A stretch of DNA of 63,838 nucleotides from Prolixibacteraceae bacterium UBA6029 (GCA_002429385.1 DIZL01000024.1:1-63838), one strand, 5' to 3'. Positions 53,587 through 62,187 are shown, numbered from the stretch's first letter. A program made the numbers and translations. Notes: a model not told the origin generated them from the sequence alone.

Positions 53587-53889
53587 TCTGCTGATATTTA
53601 GAGTTGTATAATATATTTTGATCTGATTAAACTGAATCTTTATTTATATTTAAGCAAAAGTAAGTGAATCGGGGAGTTAAGCAAATGACTTTTGTTGTAA
53701 ATATGTAGATAGTTACAGGTGTTGTGATAAGTGTCAGTTATTCAGTAGTATAGTGAATGTATGAAATCATCACTTTACTTTATGATGTGGGTCATATTAA
53801 AAGCTGATCTAATGCAGTTTTTGAATAAAACAGCATATGCTGGCTCAGTTATAAATGTTGTAGATTTGACTCACTGATCGGCATAGGGA
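53587..53889 (+). promoter_or_regulatory. Divergent promoter region between the molybdoenzyme operon and the Rieske/cytochrome operon
   Basis: This 303-bp gap holds no ORF. For the plus strand, TAGATTTG at 53861-53868 matches the Bacteroidota -7 box, 22 nt before the Rieske start. A perfect 12-bp palindrome cagcatatgctg (53831-53842) lies just upstream, near the -33 position, and may be an operator. No clear promoter was found for the minus strand. Shared control of both operons is inference. Confidence 0.45.
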
Positions 53890-54306
53890 ATGGAAAAACA
53901 AAAAACGATTACAAGGAACTCATTTATTCATATAGTAACAGGCTTGATCTTAGGTTTAGTTGCATGGATTTGGATTAAGATTACCAACTTTCAGACAGAA
54001 CAGGAAAACAGTTTGGAATTCAGGCACGGACAGGATATTCCAATGGGTATAAGCTTCTTTGAAAAATACTATCTCTATCGCACTAAAAATTCTGTGAGGG
54101 CTTTTTTAACCAAATGTACACATGCCGGTTGCCGTATTAATACAAGCACAGGATCCCTTCTTCAATGCAATTGTCACGGATCGCAATTTGATGCCGAAAC
54201 AGGAAAACCATTAAAAGGTCCGGCTATAAAACCCCTGCAGGAAATAGAATGTAAGTTTGATAATGCAACCAGCCTGTGGGTAGTCAGATTAAAACCCATA
54301 GCTTAG
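53890..54306 (+). CDS. Rieske [2Fe-2S] protein
   Basis: This 138-residue protein has an N-terminal membrane helix (about residues 12-27). The Rieske cluster-binding boxes are CTHAGC (about residue 78) and CNCHGSQF (about 97), which supply two Cys and two His, with the two outer cysteines available for the usual disulfide. It is short, consistent with a bc/b6-type Rieske subunit with a minimal head domain. It lies 51 nt before the cytochrome b/multiheme fusion and is probably its partner in quinol oxidation. Confidence 0.92.
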   Translation: MEKQKTITRNSFIHIVTGLILGLVAWIWIKITNFQTEQENSLEFRHGQDIPMGISFFEKYYLYRTKNSVRAFLTKCTHAGCRINTSTGSLLQCNCHGSQFDAETGKPLKGPAIKPLQEIECKFDNATSLWVVRLKPIA

Positions 54307-54357
54307 TGAGGATTATAAAAAAAATCATCATATCTGTCGATTAACTTTATACACTGA

Positions 54358-57063
54358 ATGGATCCGCATAAACTAAAGAAGTTTTCTCAATTTGATACAG
54401 CAGGATGGATTGCAACCTCTTCATTGCTTCTTTGTGCAATCAGTGGAGTGTTTCTGGTCATTCCTTATGACTTTACCCATGCTCATGCTTCCGTATCCGA
54501 AATGCTGCTGTATAATCCTGCCGGAACATTGGTCAGGAATTTTCATTACTGGAGTGCACAGCTGTTTTTTATTTTCAGCATCCTGCACGTGTATGATCAT
54601 TTAAAGAAGTCAACAGAAACCAACATCAGGACTGGACGTACCTGGCTGATCTTATGCCTTGCATTGGTTTTCCTGGCTTATGAAATGATCTCCGGGTTTA
54701 TCCTCAAGGGTGATGCCGCCGGCATTCAGGCACACCGAATATTAGCTTCCCTGATTGAATCGGTTCCTGTTATAGGGAAGCTGCTCAGTTCTTTATTTAT
54801 CGGAACAGGAGACAATAATCAGGTGTTATACATTCAGCATGTGGCCACCGGAACAATCCTGCTGTTCATTGCCGTATTCGATCATGTAAGAACCATCTGG
54901 CCCAGGAGAAAAACCTGGATTATCCTGTTTCTGATTATTCTGGTCATCAGTCTCCTGCTTAGGGCTCCTCTTGGTTCAGCCGACAACAGTCAGGTGAAAG
55001 GTCCCTGGTTTTTTGTCGGAATTCAGGAAATGCTTCATCTCACCAGTCATCCTGTTATTATCATCATCCTTGTTATTGTCTTTCTTGCTATATTGTACTT
55101 TCTCCCCCTGTTCGGTAAGAACATGTGTATTCTCATAAAGCGTATCTTGTTGGCTGTATGCATTATTTACCTGATCATGACCTTGGTTGCATTGCTTTTC
55201 AGGGGTGAAAACTGGCAATGGAAATCGTTAAATGAAGGCCCCCTGTCGGGCGAACAACTCCTGATTTTTGATCCTGTAAACCTGTTCCATCCCATGGAAA
55301 CAATAAGAGTGGCTCAAAACCAGCGAATGGAAAGTTGTCTGACCTGTCATACATCGATGAAAGGTCTATCCGATTCACATAACCCTGCAATCATAGGCTG
55401 TGTATCCTGTCACAGGGGTGATCCATATGCTACAGGAAAGTCGCTGGCACACCGGAATATGATCCTGATTCCGGGAAACATTTCGAATATGAGGCAAACA
55501 TGTGGCACTCAAGGCTGTCACCCTGATATTGCCAACCGGATACAACAATCCTTGATGACCTCACAAAGCGGAATCATCGCTGTCGATAAATATGTCTTTG
55601 GTGAAACCGCTTCGTTAAACGACACCTTTCAGATTAAAAATATTGGTCATACGGCTGCTGACACTCACCTTCGGAACCTATGCGCCGGATGTCACCTCGG
55701 CATGGCGAAAATCAAAACCGGAAATGCTGACTGGCTGGAAAGGGGAGGAGGTTGCAATGCCTGCCATTTGCATTACAGCGATGAGGCGACCGGGAGCATG
55801 AAACGGATGCAATCCAATACTATGCAAAAGGCTGGTGAAATTCATCCAACCATTGACATACAGGTTTCGAACGACCGCTGCCTGAGCTGTCATAGCCGTT
55901 CAGGTCGAATATCGCTCAGTTACGAAGGATGGAACGAAACCAATGAGGGAACCAAGGCGAATAGTATAGTCAAATCAAAGGTTTTACCTGATAAGCGACT
56001 ACTTGAATTTGTCCAGGCAGATGTTCATCATCAGGCAGGTATGTCCTGCATCGATTGTCATACTTCGTATGACCTGATGGGAGATGGGAAACATCCCATA
56101 CATAAGGAAGATGCGGTAAGTGTTCAGTGCGTTGATTGTCATACCTCAGGAAAGGTAAACACCATTGCCATATCCCTGCTTCCAGATAAAGAATCACAAA
56201 TGGTTGGCTGGTTGCGTAAGTCTGATCCAAAAAACAAGGTAGTCCTTTCATCCAAAAACAATGAGCCCCTGATGAATACCACGATTGATTCACTAAACCG
56301 TATTTTCCTGACCGATAAGCTGAATGGAAAGATTCATGAATCGAAACCACAGGCGTTGGTCTGCACAAAAGGTAAAGGACATAGCCGCCTGAGTTGTGAA
56401 GCCTGTCATACTGCATGGGTGCCGCAGTGCATCGGATGTCATAATTCCTACGAAAACGGTACTCCGGGATTTGACTTGTTGACCAATAAAACAACCAAAA
56501 GCACCTGGGTCGAATTTGCAGGACAGAACCTGGCTGAACCTCCTGTCCTGGGAGTCGATACTATAAATGAAGGGAAAGTGGTAACTGCTATGCCCGGCAT
56601 GGTGCTGTCTATCGATCAGGAATCATTCGCCAGAGGAAAAGGTAAAAGTTTCCACCGTTTGTATGCACCCGCCTCGGGTCACACCACGCAACGTAAAGGG
56701 CGTAGTTGTATATCGTGTCACAACAATCCCCTGGCTATTGGATATGGCCGTGGAGTATTGACTTATCAAGTATCAGGGAAAACTGGTCAATGGAGTTTTA
56801 AGTCCCGATTTACCCTCAATGCAAACGACAGTCTGCCTGAAGATGCCTGGACCGGATTCATGAAAGAAGCAAAACATCCAAATTCAACCCGTACAACTCT
56901 ACGCCCATTTACTGTAGCCGAACAAAAAAGGATTCTTCAGGTGGGTAGTTGCTTAACCTGCCATGACGAGAAATCAAAAGTAATGGATCAGTGCCTGTTA
57001 GATTTTCCTCAGGCACTGGCAAGGCGGAGTAAAAAGTGTATTAGAGATCAAAGTGAACAATGA
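54358..57063 (+). CDS. Cytochrome b6-like protein fused to a multiheme cytochrome c domain
   Basis: This is a 901-residue fusion. Residues 1-290 have about eight membrane helices. His pairs H63/H77 (spacing 14) and H161/H176 (spacing 15) match cytochrome b6 rather than mitochondrial b. The quinol-site PEWY motif is replaced by GPWFFVGIQEML (about residues 213-224). Residues about 320-901 contain 11 CxxCH motifs and one CX4CH (CGTQGCH), for up to 12 c-type hemes. With the Rieske protein it should form a compact quinol:cytochrome c-type oxidoreductase sending electrons to periplasmic acceptors. It is unusual because b and multiheme c are in one chain. Its stop lies in a hairpin shared with the convergent gene. 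Confidence 0.9.
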   Translation: MDPHKLKKFSQFDTAGWIATSSLLLCAISGVFLVIPYDFTHAHASVSEMLLYNPAGTLVRNFHYWSAQLFFIFSILHVYDHLKKSTETNIRTGRTWLILCLALVFLAYEMISGFILKGDAAGIQAHRILASLIESVPVIGKLLSSLFIGTGDNNQVLYIQHVATGTILLFIAVFDHVRTIWPRRKTWIILFLIILVISLLLRAPLGSADNSQVKGPWFFVGIQEMLHLTSHPVIIIILVIVFLAILYFLPLFGKNMCILIKRILLAVCIIYLIMTLVALLFRGENWQWKSLNEGPLSGEQLLIFDPVNLFHPMETIRVAQNQRMESCLTCHTSMKGLSDSHNPAIIGCVSCHRGDPYATGKSLAHRNMILIPGNISNMRQTCGTQGCHPDIANRIQQSLMTSQSGIIAVDKYVFGETASLNDTFQIKNIGHTAADTHLRNLCAGCHLGMAKIKTGNADWLERGGGCNACHLHYSDEATGSMKRMQSNTMQKAGEIHPTIDIQVSNDRCLSCHSRSGRISLSYEGWNETNEGTKANSIVKSKVLPDKRLLEFVQADVHHQAGMSCIDCHTSYDLMGDGKHPIHKEDAVSVQCVDCHTSGKVNTIAISLLPDKESQMVGWLRKSDPKNKVVLSSKNNEPLMNTTIDSLNRIFLTDKLNGKIHESKPQALVCTKGKGHSRLSCEACHTAWVPQCIGCHNSYENGTPGFDLLTNKTTKSTWVEFAGQNLAEPPVLGVDTINEGKVVTAMPGMVLSIDQESFARGKGKSFHRLYAPASGHTTQRKGRSCISCHNNPLAIGYGRGVLTYQVSGKTGQWSFKSRFTLNANDSLPEDAWTGFMKEAKHPNSTRTTLRPFTVAEQKRILQVGSCLTCHDEKSKVMDQCLLDFPQALARRSKKCIRDQSEQ

Positions 57064-57082
57064 AAAACTGATTTTTCATTGT
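57057..57082. terminator. Bidirectional terminator hairpin covering both convergent stop codons
   Basis: The arms acaatgaaaaa (57057-57067) and tttttcattgt (57072-57082) form an 11-bp stem with a 4-nt ctga loop. The TGA of the cytochrome gene (57061-57063) is in the left arm and the stop of the DUF2442 gene (57076-57078) in the right arm. Confidence 0.7.
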
Positions 57083-57309
57083 CCGATGGAGTATAAGAAC
57101 TCTGGGGCAAAATCTGCTCCATTTTCCCATTCAATTGTAAAAGGATTCAAGGTGAATCTCCTGAAATAAGACAAATCTCTTAGAGGTTGAAAGACAGGTT
57201 TATCTAAATGTCCTTCGAGATTCACCGTTTTTACTTTTCCATCGTTAAATACAAGCCTGATCTTGAAATCGTTCAGGTGTTCTGCTGATGTTACCCAAAT
57301 TAAGTCCAT
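57076..57309 (-). CDS. DUF2442 small protein
   Basis: This 77-residue protein matches the DUF2442 pattern: a short beta-rich fold with RLVFNDGKVKTVNLEGHL, FQPLRDLSYFRRFTLN and TIEWENGADFAPEFLYS. Function is unknown; members often lie with toxin-antitoxin or mobile genes. It is 32 nt downstream of the GNAT toxin gene on the same strand and probably shares its transcript, so it could be a third component or a passenger. It ends inside the terminator shared with the convergent cytochrome gene. Confidence 0.82.
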   Translation of the reverse strand: MDLIWVTSAEHLNDFKIRLVFNDGKVKTVNLEGHLDKPVFQPLRDLSYFRRFTLNPFTIEWENGADFAPEFLYSIGQ

Positions 57310-57341
57310 ATAGCTTATTCTAATGGTTCAAATTTTTTGCA

Positions 57342-57854
57342 CTATTTTTCTTCAAAAAGCTTCTCTATTGTTTTCATTGCCAAAAACATTTTATGACTAT
57401 CCGGAAGCAAGATAAACCCATATTTTGTATAAAAACTTTCTGCTTCTTCATCCAGAGGGTCAACCACCACAGCAAATGATCCGATCGATTTGGAGATTTT
57501 ATAACTTCTGCTTAAAGCATCAATCAACAGCATTTTGCCAATACCACGACCTTTGAATCTCTCATCAATAGCCAATCGTCCAAGAAGTGTTGTAGGAATC
57601 GCATGATATGAATCAGGTAACTGATTTTTATAACCTTCAGGTACTAATTCCAATGGGATGCTATTGTTTGAAAGTGTATAATATCCTTGAATTAATCTAG
57701 TCTCAGGATCAATTGACACAAAACAAGCAGACAGTTTTCTTTTGATATCCTGACCAGCTTGTGTTTTTAAATAATTGTCAAGCAAAAGTTTTCCACACGA
57801 AAAATCATTCTTTTGCTTTCGGTGACTTGAGGAGAGAATATCAGTGGTTACCAT
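57342..57854 (-). CDS. GNAT acetyltransferase toxin (TacT/AtaT-like)
   Basis: This 170-residue protein is a single GNAT fold. The acetyl-CoA-binding motif is ERFKGRGIGKMLL, followed by a late strand with EEAESFYTKYGF. The N-terminus HRKQKNDFSCGKLLLDNYLKTQA is characteristic of toxins that acetylate aminoacyl-tRNA. The ATG at 57854 overlaps the stop of the DUF1778 gene by one base (TAATG). The gene order antitoxin-toxin and the family combination are classic for type II TacAT modules. Which tRNA is modified cannot be told. Confidence 0.92.
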   Translation of the reverse strand: MVTTDILSSSHRKQKNDFSCGKLLLDNYLKTQAGQDIKRKLSACFVSIDPETRLIQGYYTLSNNSIPLELVPEGYKNQLPDSYHAIPTTLLGRLAIDERFKGRGIGKMLLIDALSRSYKISKSIGSFAVVVDPLDEEAESFYTKYGFILLPDSHKMFLAMKTIEKLFEEK

Positions 57855-58144
57855 TATTTGGAATTCATTTTCTTATATTGCCTTGCTGCTGACATTAAAG
57901 TATCCTTTGGTTCTGCTGGATTTACCATAGCATTAAAGAAAATCTCATTATCCCTTTGGGAGGCCAGAATCGCTTCAGATTTTTGAATGATTATTTGTGC
58001 TTTTTCATAAACCGTTGAAACAACAAAATCCGAAAGGTTCCTGTAACCACCCAATACAGCTGCTTTTTCAATGATTAATTTCTTATCCTTTGATAGTCTT
58101 GTATCAAAGCGGGCTTTTCCTTCATGTTCAATAATTTCATCCAT
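57854..58144 (-). CDS. DUF1778 ribbon-helix-helix antitoxin
   Basis: This 96-residue protein has the DUF1778 signature: KARFDTRLSKDKKLIIEKAAVLGGYRNLSDFV followed by a helical tail that would wrap the toxin. It would neutralise the GNAT toxin and repress the operon. The open frame extends to 58279, but the start at 58144 (MDEIIEHEG) is chosen because a TACGTTTG -7 box at 58167-58160 and two operator palindromes lie just upstream; the extension would translate them. Confidence 0.9.
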   Translation of the reverse strand: MDEIIEHEGKARFDTRLSKDKKLIIEKAAVLGGYRNLSDFVVSTVYEKAQIIIQKSEAILASQRDNEIFFNAMVNPAEPKDTLMSAARQYKKMNSK

Positions 58145-58159
58145 AGTTCTAATTTTACA

Positions 58160-58215
58160 CAAACGTACGGAATAATTCCGTACACTATATATGTTTGTAC
58201 GTAAAATTCCCGTAC
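58160..58215 (-). promoter_or_regulatory. Promoter and two operators of the DUF1778-GNAT module
   Basis: Two 19-bp palindromic sites with GTAC ends lie 32 bp apart centre to centre: gtacggaataattccgtac (58165-58183, perfect) and gtacgtaaaattcccgtac (58197-58215, imperfect). The minus-strand -7 box TACGTTTG (58167-58160) overlaps the first site. Antitoxin binding there would shut off transcription, as in other RHH-regulated modules. Confidence 0.7.
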
Positions 58216-58237
58216 AAGATACACAATAGTATAAAAA

Positions 58238-58273
58238 AATAACTCCAACCTGCAAAAGCAAGCTGGAGTTATT
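58238..58273 (-). terminator. Terminator of the M16 peptidase operon
   Basis: The arms aataactcca (58238-58247) and tggagttatt (58264-58273) form a 10-bp stem, followed on the minus strand by a run of seven T. It lies about 60 nt past the end of the second M16 gene. Confidence 0.8.
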
Positions 58274-58331
58274 ACTCAAATGATATTTTTACACTTCCGT
58301 ATGTGCAAGGGCATCACTAGTATATCATAAA

Positions 58332-60389
58332 TTACATCTCAAATACCGAATCGTCAATACCCTTGTTTACTTCCACACCCGATACAATAATATCAAATGA
58401 CTGAGGGCCAGCCGACTGTTTTAGTTTAAACGGAAATAATACACCTTCAACCGCACGGTAATCCGAATAAAGTGTAATAACACTCATCTGACCCTGTTGG
58501 GCTATGGTTTTCACTCTAAGCCCGCTCTTTTTGTCGTAAAAATCAACCGTGTTTTTTCCTGAAGGTGAAGTCATCTGAACTTTCCATGCAGGTTGTCCGT
58601 CAACATCTTCAGCCCCTTTCAGCTCCGGAGTGATCTTCATTTGATCAAGGTGCAATTCAATATTCATTGTCGATTGGTTTAACATCTCCTCCAGGTTGGC
58701 GCCTGTAAGTTCCTGGCTCCCCTGCGGACTTTTTACCATTGCTTTTACTCCGTTACATACCTGTTTCGACATGACATTTCCACCCATCAGGGTTTCGACG
58801 CTCATCTTGTTTGGCGACTTCTGTTTGCTGATGATTTCAATATTCATCCCCTGCATGGTCATCCCCATTTTAGTGGTAACATCGTTAACCTTTTCAAGTT
58901 TTTCCTTACCTCCGATAGCCTTTACATAGTTCGAAACAACATCCTTTCCTGTCATGTTTGCAGGTGTTTCCATTGCGGCAACCGGATTGCCATAGAAATC
59001 ACGTTGTTCAACCTTGCCATCCTTCGAAAACCTGATCATAGTCTTTTGTAGCTTGTCGGCATTTCCAACAGCTATGATGTTTGCATTCTCAGGCTTTAAA
59101 TATTTTTCAGCCATCTTTTGTACATCGTCAGCCGACACATTACTTAGTTTCTCCAGGTAGGTGGCGTAATAATCTTTAGGCAGCTTATATTTTTCAATAT
59201 TCAATGCGAATCCTGCAATGGTTGAAGGATTTTCAAGAGACCGGGCAAACGATCCGCTCATCCTGCTTTTTACCTGTTCGAGCAGTTTATTGTCAACCGG
59301 TTCAGTGATCATCCGTTTGATTTCAACAAGCAATTGCGTCATGGCGCTGTCGGTCGATTCGCCTTTTATCTCACCAGATGCGTTAAATGAACCCACCAGT
59401 TTGTCGGAGTTCAATGAAGAATATGCTCCATAAGTATAGGCTCTCTTCTCCCTTAAATTGGCATTGATCCGTGAAGAAAGACTTCCTCCCCCAAGTATCG
59501 AATTCATGACACTGGCCTTAATGGCATCGGGATTGCCGGGCTTATATTCCAGCGGATAACTAACCATGATTACCGATTGAACTGCACCGTCCCTATTGCC
59601 AATCACAACTCTTGGCGATTTATTCAGTTCAGGAAAACTATAAGAATGAGCAGGTACTACACCTTTTTCCCATTTCCCAAAATACTTTTCTGCCTGCGAC
59701 TTAGCTTCCTGTACCGTAATATCGCCGACAATAATCAGATAAGCCGTATTTGGCCTGAAATAGGTCTTGTAATAGTCCTTGCATTTATCCAGTGTGATAC
59801 TTTCAATTGTTTTTTCAGAACTGACTTCCCCATACGGATGTTTATTCCCGAACATTACTGCCGAATTAATGTTTTCAGCAATTGCCTTTGCATCATTCTT
59901 CGAGGTCTGTATTGCGGAAATATTCTGTTTCTTCAATTTCTCCAACTCTTCAGGAGGGAAAGAAGGATTATACAACACATCGCTCATTACATCAAGCAAT
60001 ACACCGCTGAATTTGGTTAATACCGATCCTGAAATACCGGTCGGATGCGCATTTAACGATGCCCCGATAAAGTCAATGGATTCGTCGATTTGTGCTTTTG
60101 TCCGCGTTTTTGTACCAGCCTTAAGAAGGTCGCCGGTTAACGATACATACCCCGCCTGGCTTTCTTCCAGAACAGGATCAATATCCAGGCTGAGCTGGTA
60201 AGTGATTTTTGGAATCTTGTGATTCTCCACAACAATTACTTTCAATCCATTGCCAAGCGTAAAAAGCTTGTAATCGCCCAATTGTATTTTGGGTGCAGGC
60301 CCCGGATTGGGACGTATGCTCCTGTCGAGCTGGGCGCTTGCCGTGAGGGCTAAAAATATTATAAGTATGGAATAGACTATCTTTTTCAT
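58332..60389 (-). CDS. M16-family peptidase homologue, inactive-type, with C-terminal lipoprotein-like domain
   Basis: This 685-residue secreted protein has a signal peptide of about 20 residues and two M16 domains (about 30-250 and 250-460). The HxxEH zinc motif is absent; the equivalent place reads AGYVSLTGDLLKAGT. It therefore looks like the non-catalytic partner in an M16B heteromer, with a glycine-rich loop (LGGGSLSSRI) still present. Residues about 480-685 form an added beta-rich domain (TKMGMTMQGMNIE ... GQPAWKVQMTSP) similar to LolA/outer-membrane lipoprotein-sorting folds. It starts 24 nt after the catalytic M16 gene. Confidence 0.85.
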   Translation of the reverse strand: MKKIVYSILIIFLALTASAQLDRSIRPNPGPAPKIQLGDYKLFTLGNGLKVIVVENHKIPKITYQLSLDIDPVLEESQAGYVSLTGDLLKAGTKTRTKAQIDESIDFIGASLNAHPTGISGSVLTKFSGVLLDVMSDVLYNPSFPPEELEKLKKQNISAIQTSKNDAKAIAENINSAVMFGNKHPYGEVSSEKTIESITLDKCKDYYKTYFRPNTAYLIIVGDITVQEAKSQAEKYFGKWEKGVVPAHSYSFPELNKSPRVVIGNRDGAVQSVIMVSYPLEYKPGNPDAIKASVMNSILGGGSLSSRINANLREKRAYTYGAYSSLNSDKLVGSFNASGEIKGESTDSAMTQLLVEIKRMITEPVDNKLLEQVKSRMSGSFARSLENPSTIAGFALNIEKYKLPKDYYATYLEKLSNVSADDVQKMAEKYLKPENANIIAVGNADKLQKTMIRFSKDGKVEQRDFYGNPVAAMETPANMTGKDVVSNYVKAIGGKEKLEKVNDVTTKMGMTMQGMNIEIISKQKSPNKMSVETLMGGNVMSKQVCNGVKAMVKSPQGSQELTGANLEEMLNQSTMNIELHLDQMKITPELKGAEDVDGQPAWKVQMTSPSGKNTVDFYDKKSGLRVKTIAQQGQMSVITLYSDYRAVEGVLFPFKLKQSAGPQSFDIIVSGVEVNKGIDDSVFEM

Positions 60390-60413
60390 GATTTTTACTT
60401 TTATATATGAGGA

Positions 60414-61739
60414 TTATTTCTTTGATGATTTAGGCAGGTAATATAAAACCACCCGATTGTCTTTCCTGAAATAGTCATTGGCCACACGCTTAAGGTCTTC
60501 GGGTGTTACGGCCATGTATTTACTCAGGTCGGTATTGATCCTGTTGGCATCCTTGTAATAGGTATAATCCTCAGCCAGGATGTTGGCCCTGCTGGCTATG
60601 GTCGAATTTTCAGTGACTATCTGATTCTCGACCTGGTTCTTTAATTTCTGAAATTCCTTTTCAGGTATGATTTCATTCTGTGTTTTTTCAATCTCTTTTT
60701 GCATGGCAGCCTCCAGTTTGGCACAATCAAGCCCCATGTTAGGAAGGGCAAGTATGATGGCTAGTCCCGGATCTTCGAAAGGCAGGGGTATTGCGGCAAC
60801 CTCTACGGCAAGCTGCTGCTCATCGACTAAAGATTTATAAAGCCTTGAACTCTGACCTGTTGCAAGCAACTGGCTCAGCATTTCAACAGCATAATAATCC
60901 TTGCTTCCCCTTGCCGGAATGTGATAAGCCTCGAACACCGCCGGCAGCTGGATATTGTCGTATACGGTATCTCTCACTTCCTTGTGTTTGATTTCTTCGA
61001 TTACAGTTGGCCGAAATATTTCCCCTTTTTTTACAGGAATATCGGCAAAATACTTTTCGGTCAGTTTTTTTGCCTCTGCAAAGCTGATATCCCCTGCCAG
61101 AACAAGGACTGCATTATTAGGAACATAAAACGACTCATAGAATTTCTTGAATTCCGCATCTTTCGCTGCCCTGATATGATCGGCATTTCCTATGGTTGAC
61201 CACTGGTAAGGATGTTTGGTATACGCGTGCTTCAATACTTCAGGAAGAAATGAACCATAGGGCTTGTTGTCGTAGTTCTGCTTTTTCTCCTCAATGACAA
61301 CACCTTTTTGTGTGGCAATACCGATTGAATCAACGCGGGCATGCATCATACGCTCCGACTCTAGCCAAAGGCCAAGCTCCAGCTGATTCGAAGGAAGTAT
61401 CTCGTAATAATACGTCCTGTCGTTGGTTGTGTTGGCGTTAAGTGTGCCACCAGCGCCTTCGACAAGCTTATCATACTGGAAACGTTCGATGTATTTGGTT
61501 CCTTCAAACATCAGGTGTTCAAAGAAATGCGCGAACCCAGTCCGGTCTGCCTGTTCATTCTTTGAACCTACATGGTACATGACCGAAACTGCAACAATTG
61601 GCACAGAATGGTCTTCCTGCACAATTACGTGCAATCCGTTGGGGAGGTCAAACTCCTTAAACCCGATTTCAGTTGCCTGGGAGCTTATCCCCAAAGCAGC
61701 CACAAAAAATGGAATTACAAGAATCAAGATTTTTTTCAT
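60414..61739 (-). CDS. M16B zinc metallopeptidase, catalytic-type
   Basis: This 441-residue secreted protein has a signal peptide (about residues 1-21). The inverted zinc motif H71-F-F-E74-H75 (GFAHFFEHLMFEG) is intact, and a downstream glutamate-rich helix (LESERMMH) supplies the third ligand. The C-terminal domain has ATGQSSRLYKSLV. M16B enzymes degrade oligopeptides or process proteins and usually pair with an inactive homologue, here the next gene. The role in the periplasm is unspecified. Confidence 0.9.
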   Translation of the reverse strand: MKKILILVIPFFVAALGISSQATEIGFKEFDLPNGLHVIVQEDHSVPIVAVSVMYHVGSKNEQADRTGFAHFFEHLMFEGTKYIERFQYDKLVEGAGGTLNANTTNDRTYYYEILPSNQLELGLWLESERMMHARVDSIGIATQKGVVIEEKKQNYDNKPYGSFLPEVLKHAYTKHPYQWSTIGNADHIRAAKDAEFKKFYESFYVPNNAVLVLAGDISFAEAKKLTEKYFADIPVKKGEIFRPTVIEEIKHKEVRDTVYDNIQLPAVFEAYHIPARGSKDYYAVEMLSQLLATGQSSRLYKSLVDEQQLAVEVAAIPLPFEDPGLAIILALPNMGLDCAKLEAAMQKEIEKTQNEIIPEKEFQKLKNQVENQIVTENSTIASRANILAEDYTYYKDANRINTDLSKYMAVTPEDLKRVANDYFRKDNRVVLYYLPKSSKK

Positions 61740-62055
61740 GGTTAACTTCAGTATTAAATATTTAGTAATATGTCTGTTGAACTGATCTGTTGTTGCTGAA
61801 CGGAAAATGAATCAGAAAAGATTGTGTTTTGTTCACTCAGCAATATAGGTTGTAATTTGCTTATTATTTGAATTTTAATGGCAATATGCAGCCCGAAAGA
61901 TATGACTTCTGACTTATTTTACATTACTAATAAGTGCATCCACCTTTAAAATAATTACAGTCTCAGGAGTATAAATTTTCATCCATGCTACATTATAATT
62001 CTGTCTAAGGTCCACAGTTAAACTCCCCGTGTCAAAGTCTTATTCGAATCACTAT

Positions 62056-62187
62056 CGGGCTTCACCTTGTGTATACCTTGTGTATACCTTGTGTGTACAT
62101 TGTGTGTATCTTGTGTGTTCAGGAACACTTAAAGTACACACAATGTACACACAATGTACACACAAGGTATACACAAGGTGAAGCCCG
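62056..62187. repeat. Long inverted repeat made of 11-bp tandem units (site B)
   Basis: The outer arms 62056-62083 and 62160-62187 are perfect 28-nt inverse complements. Pairing continues inward for about 25 more positions with few mismatches. The arms consist of consecutive 11-bp units of the form CTTGTGTRTAC, five on the left. The site lies in the 600-bp gap 61740-62340, downstream of the symporter gene and upstream of the M16 operon. The rest of that gap shows nothing I can name. Confidence 0.85.

Noticed and set aside
53690..53780. FNR/CRP-like site near tgtgataagtgtca between the divergent operons
   Set aside because: The half-sites match imperfectly and no second good copy supports it.
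62056..62187. CRISPR array reading of the 11-bp tandem units
   Set aside because: The units are contiguous without spacers and are inverted around a centre, and no cas genes are present.
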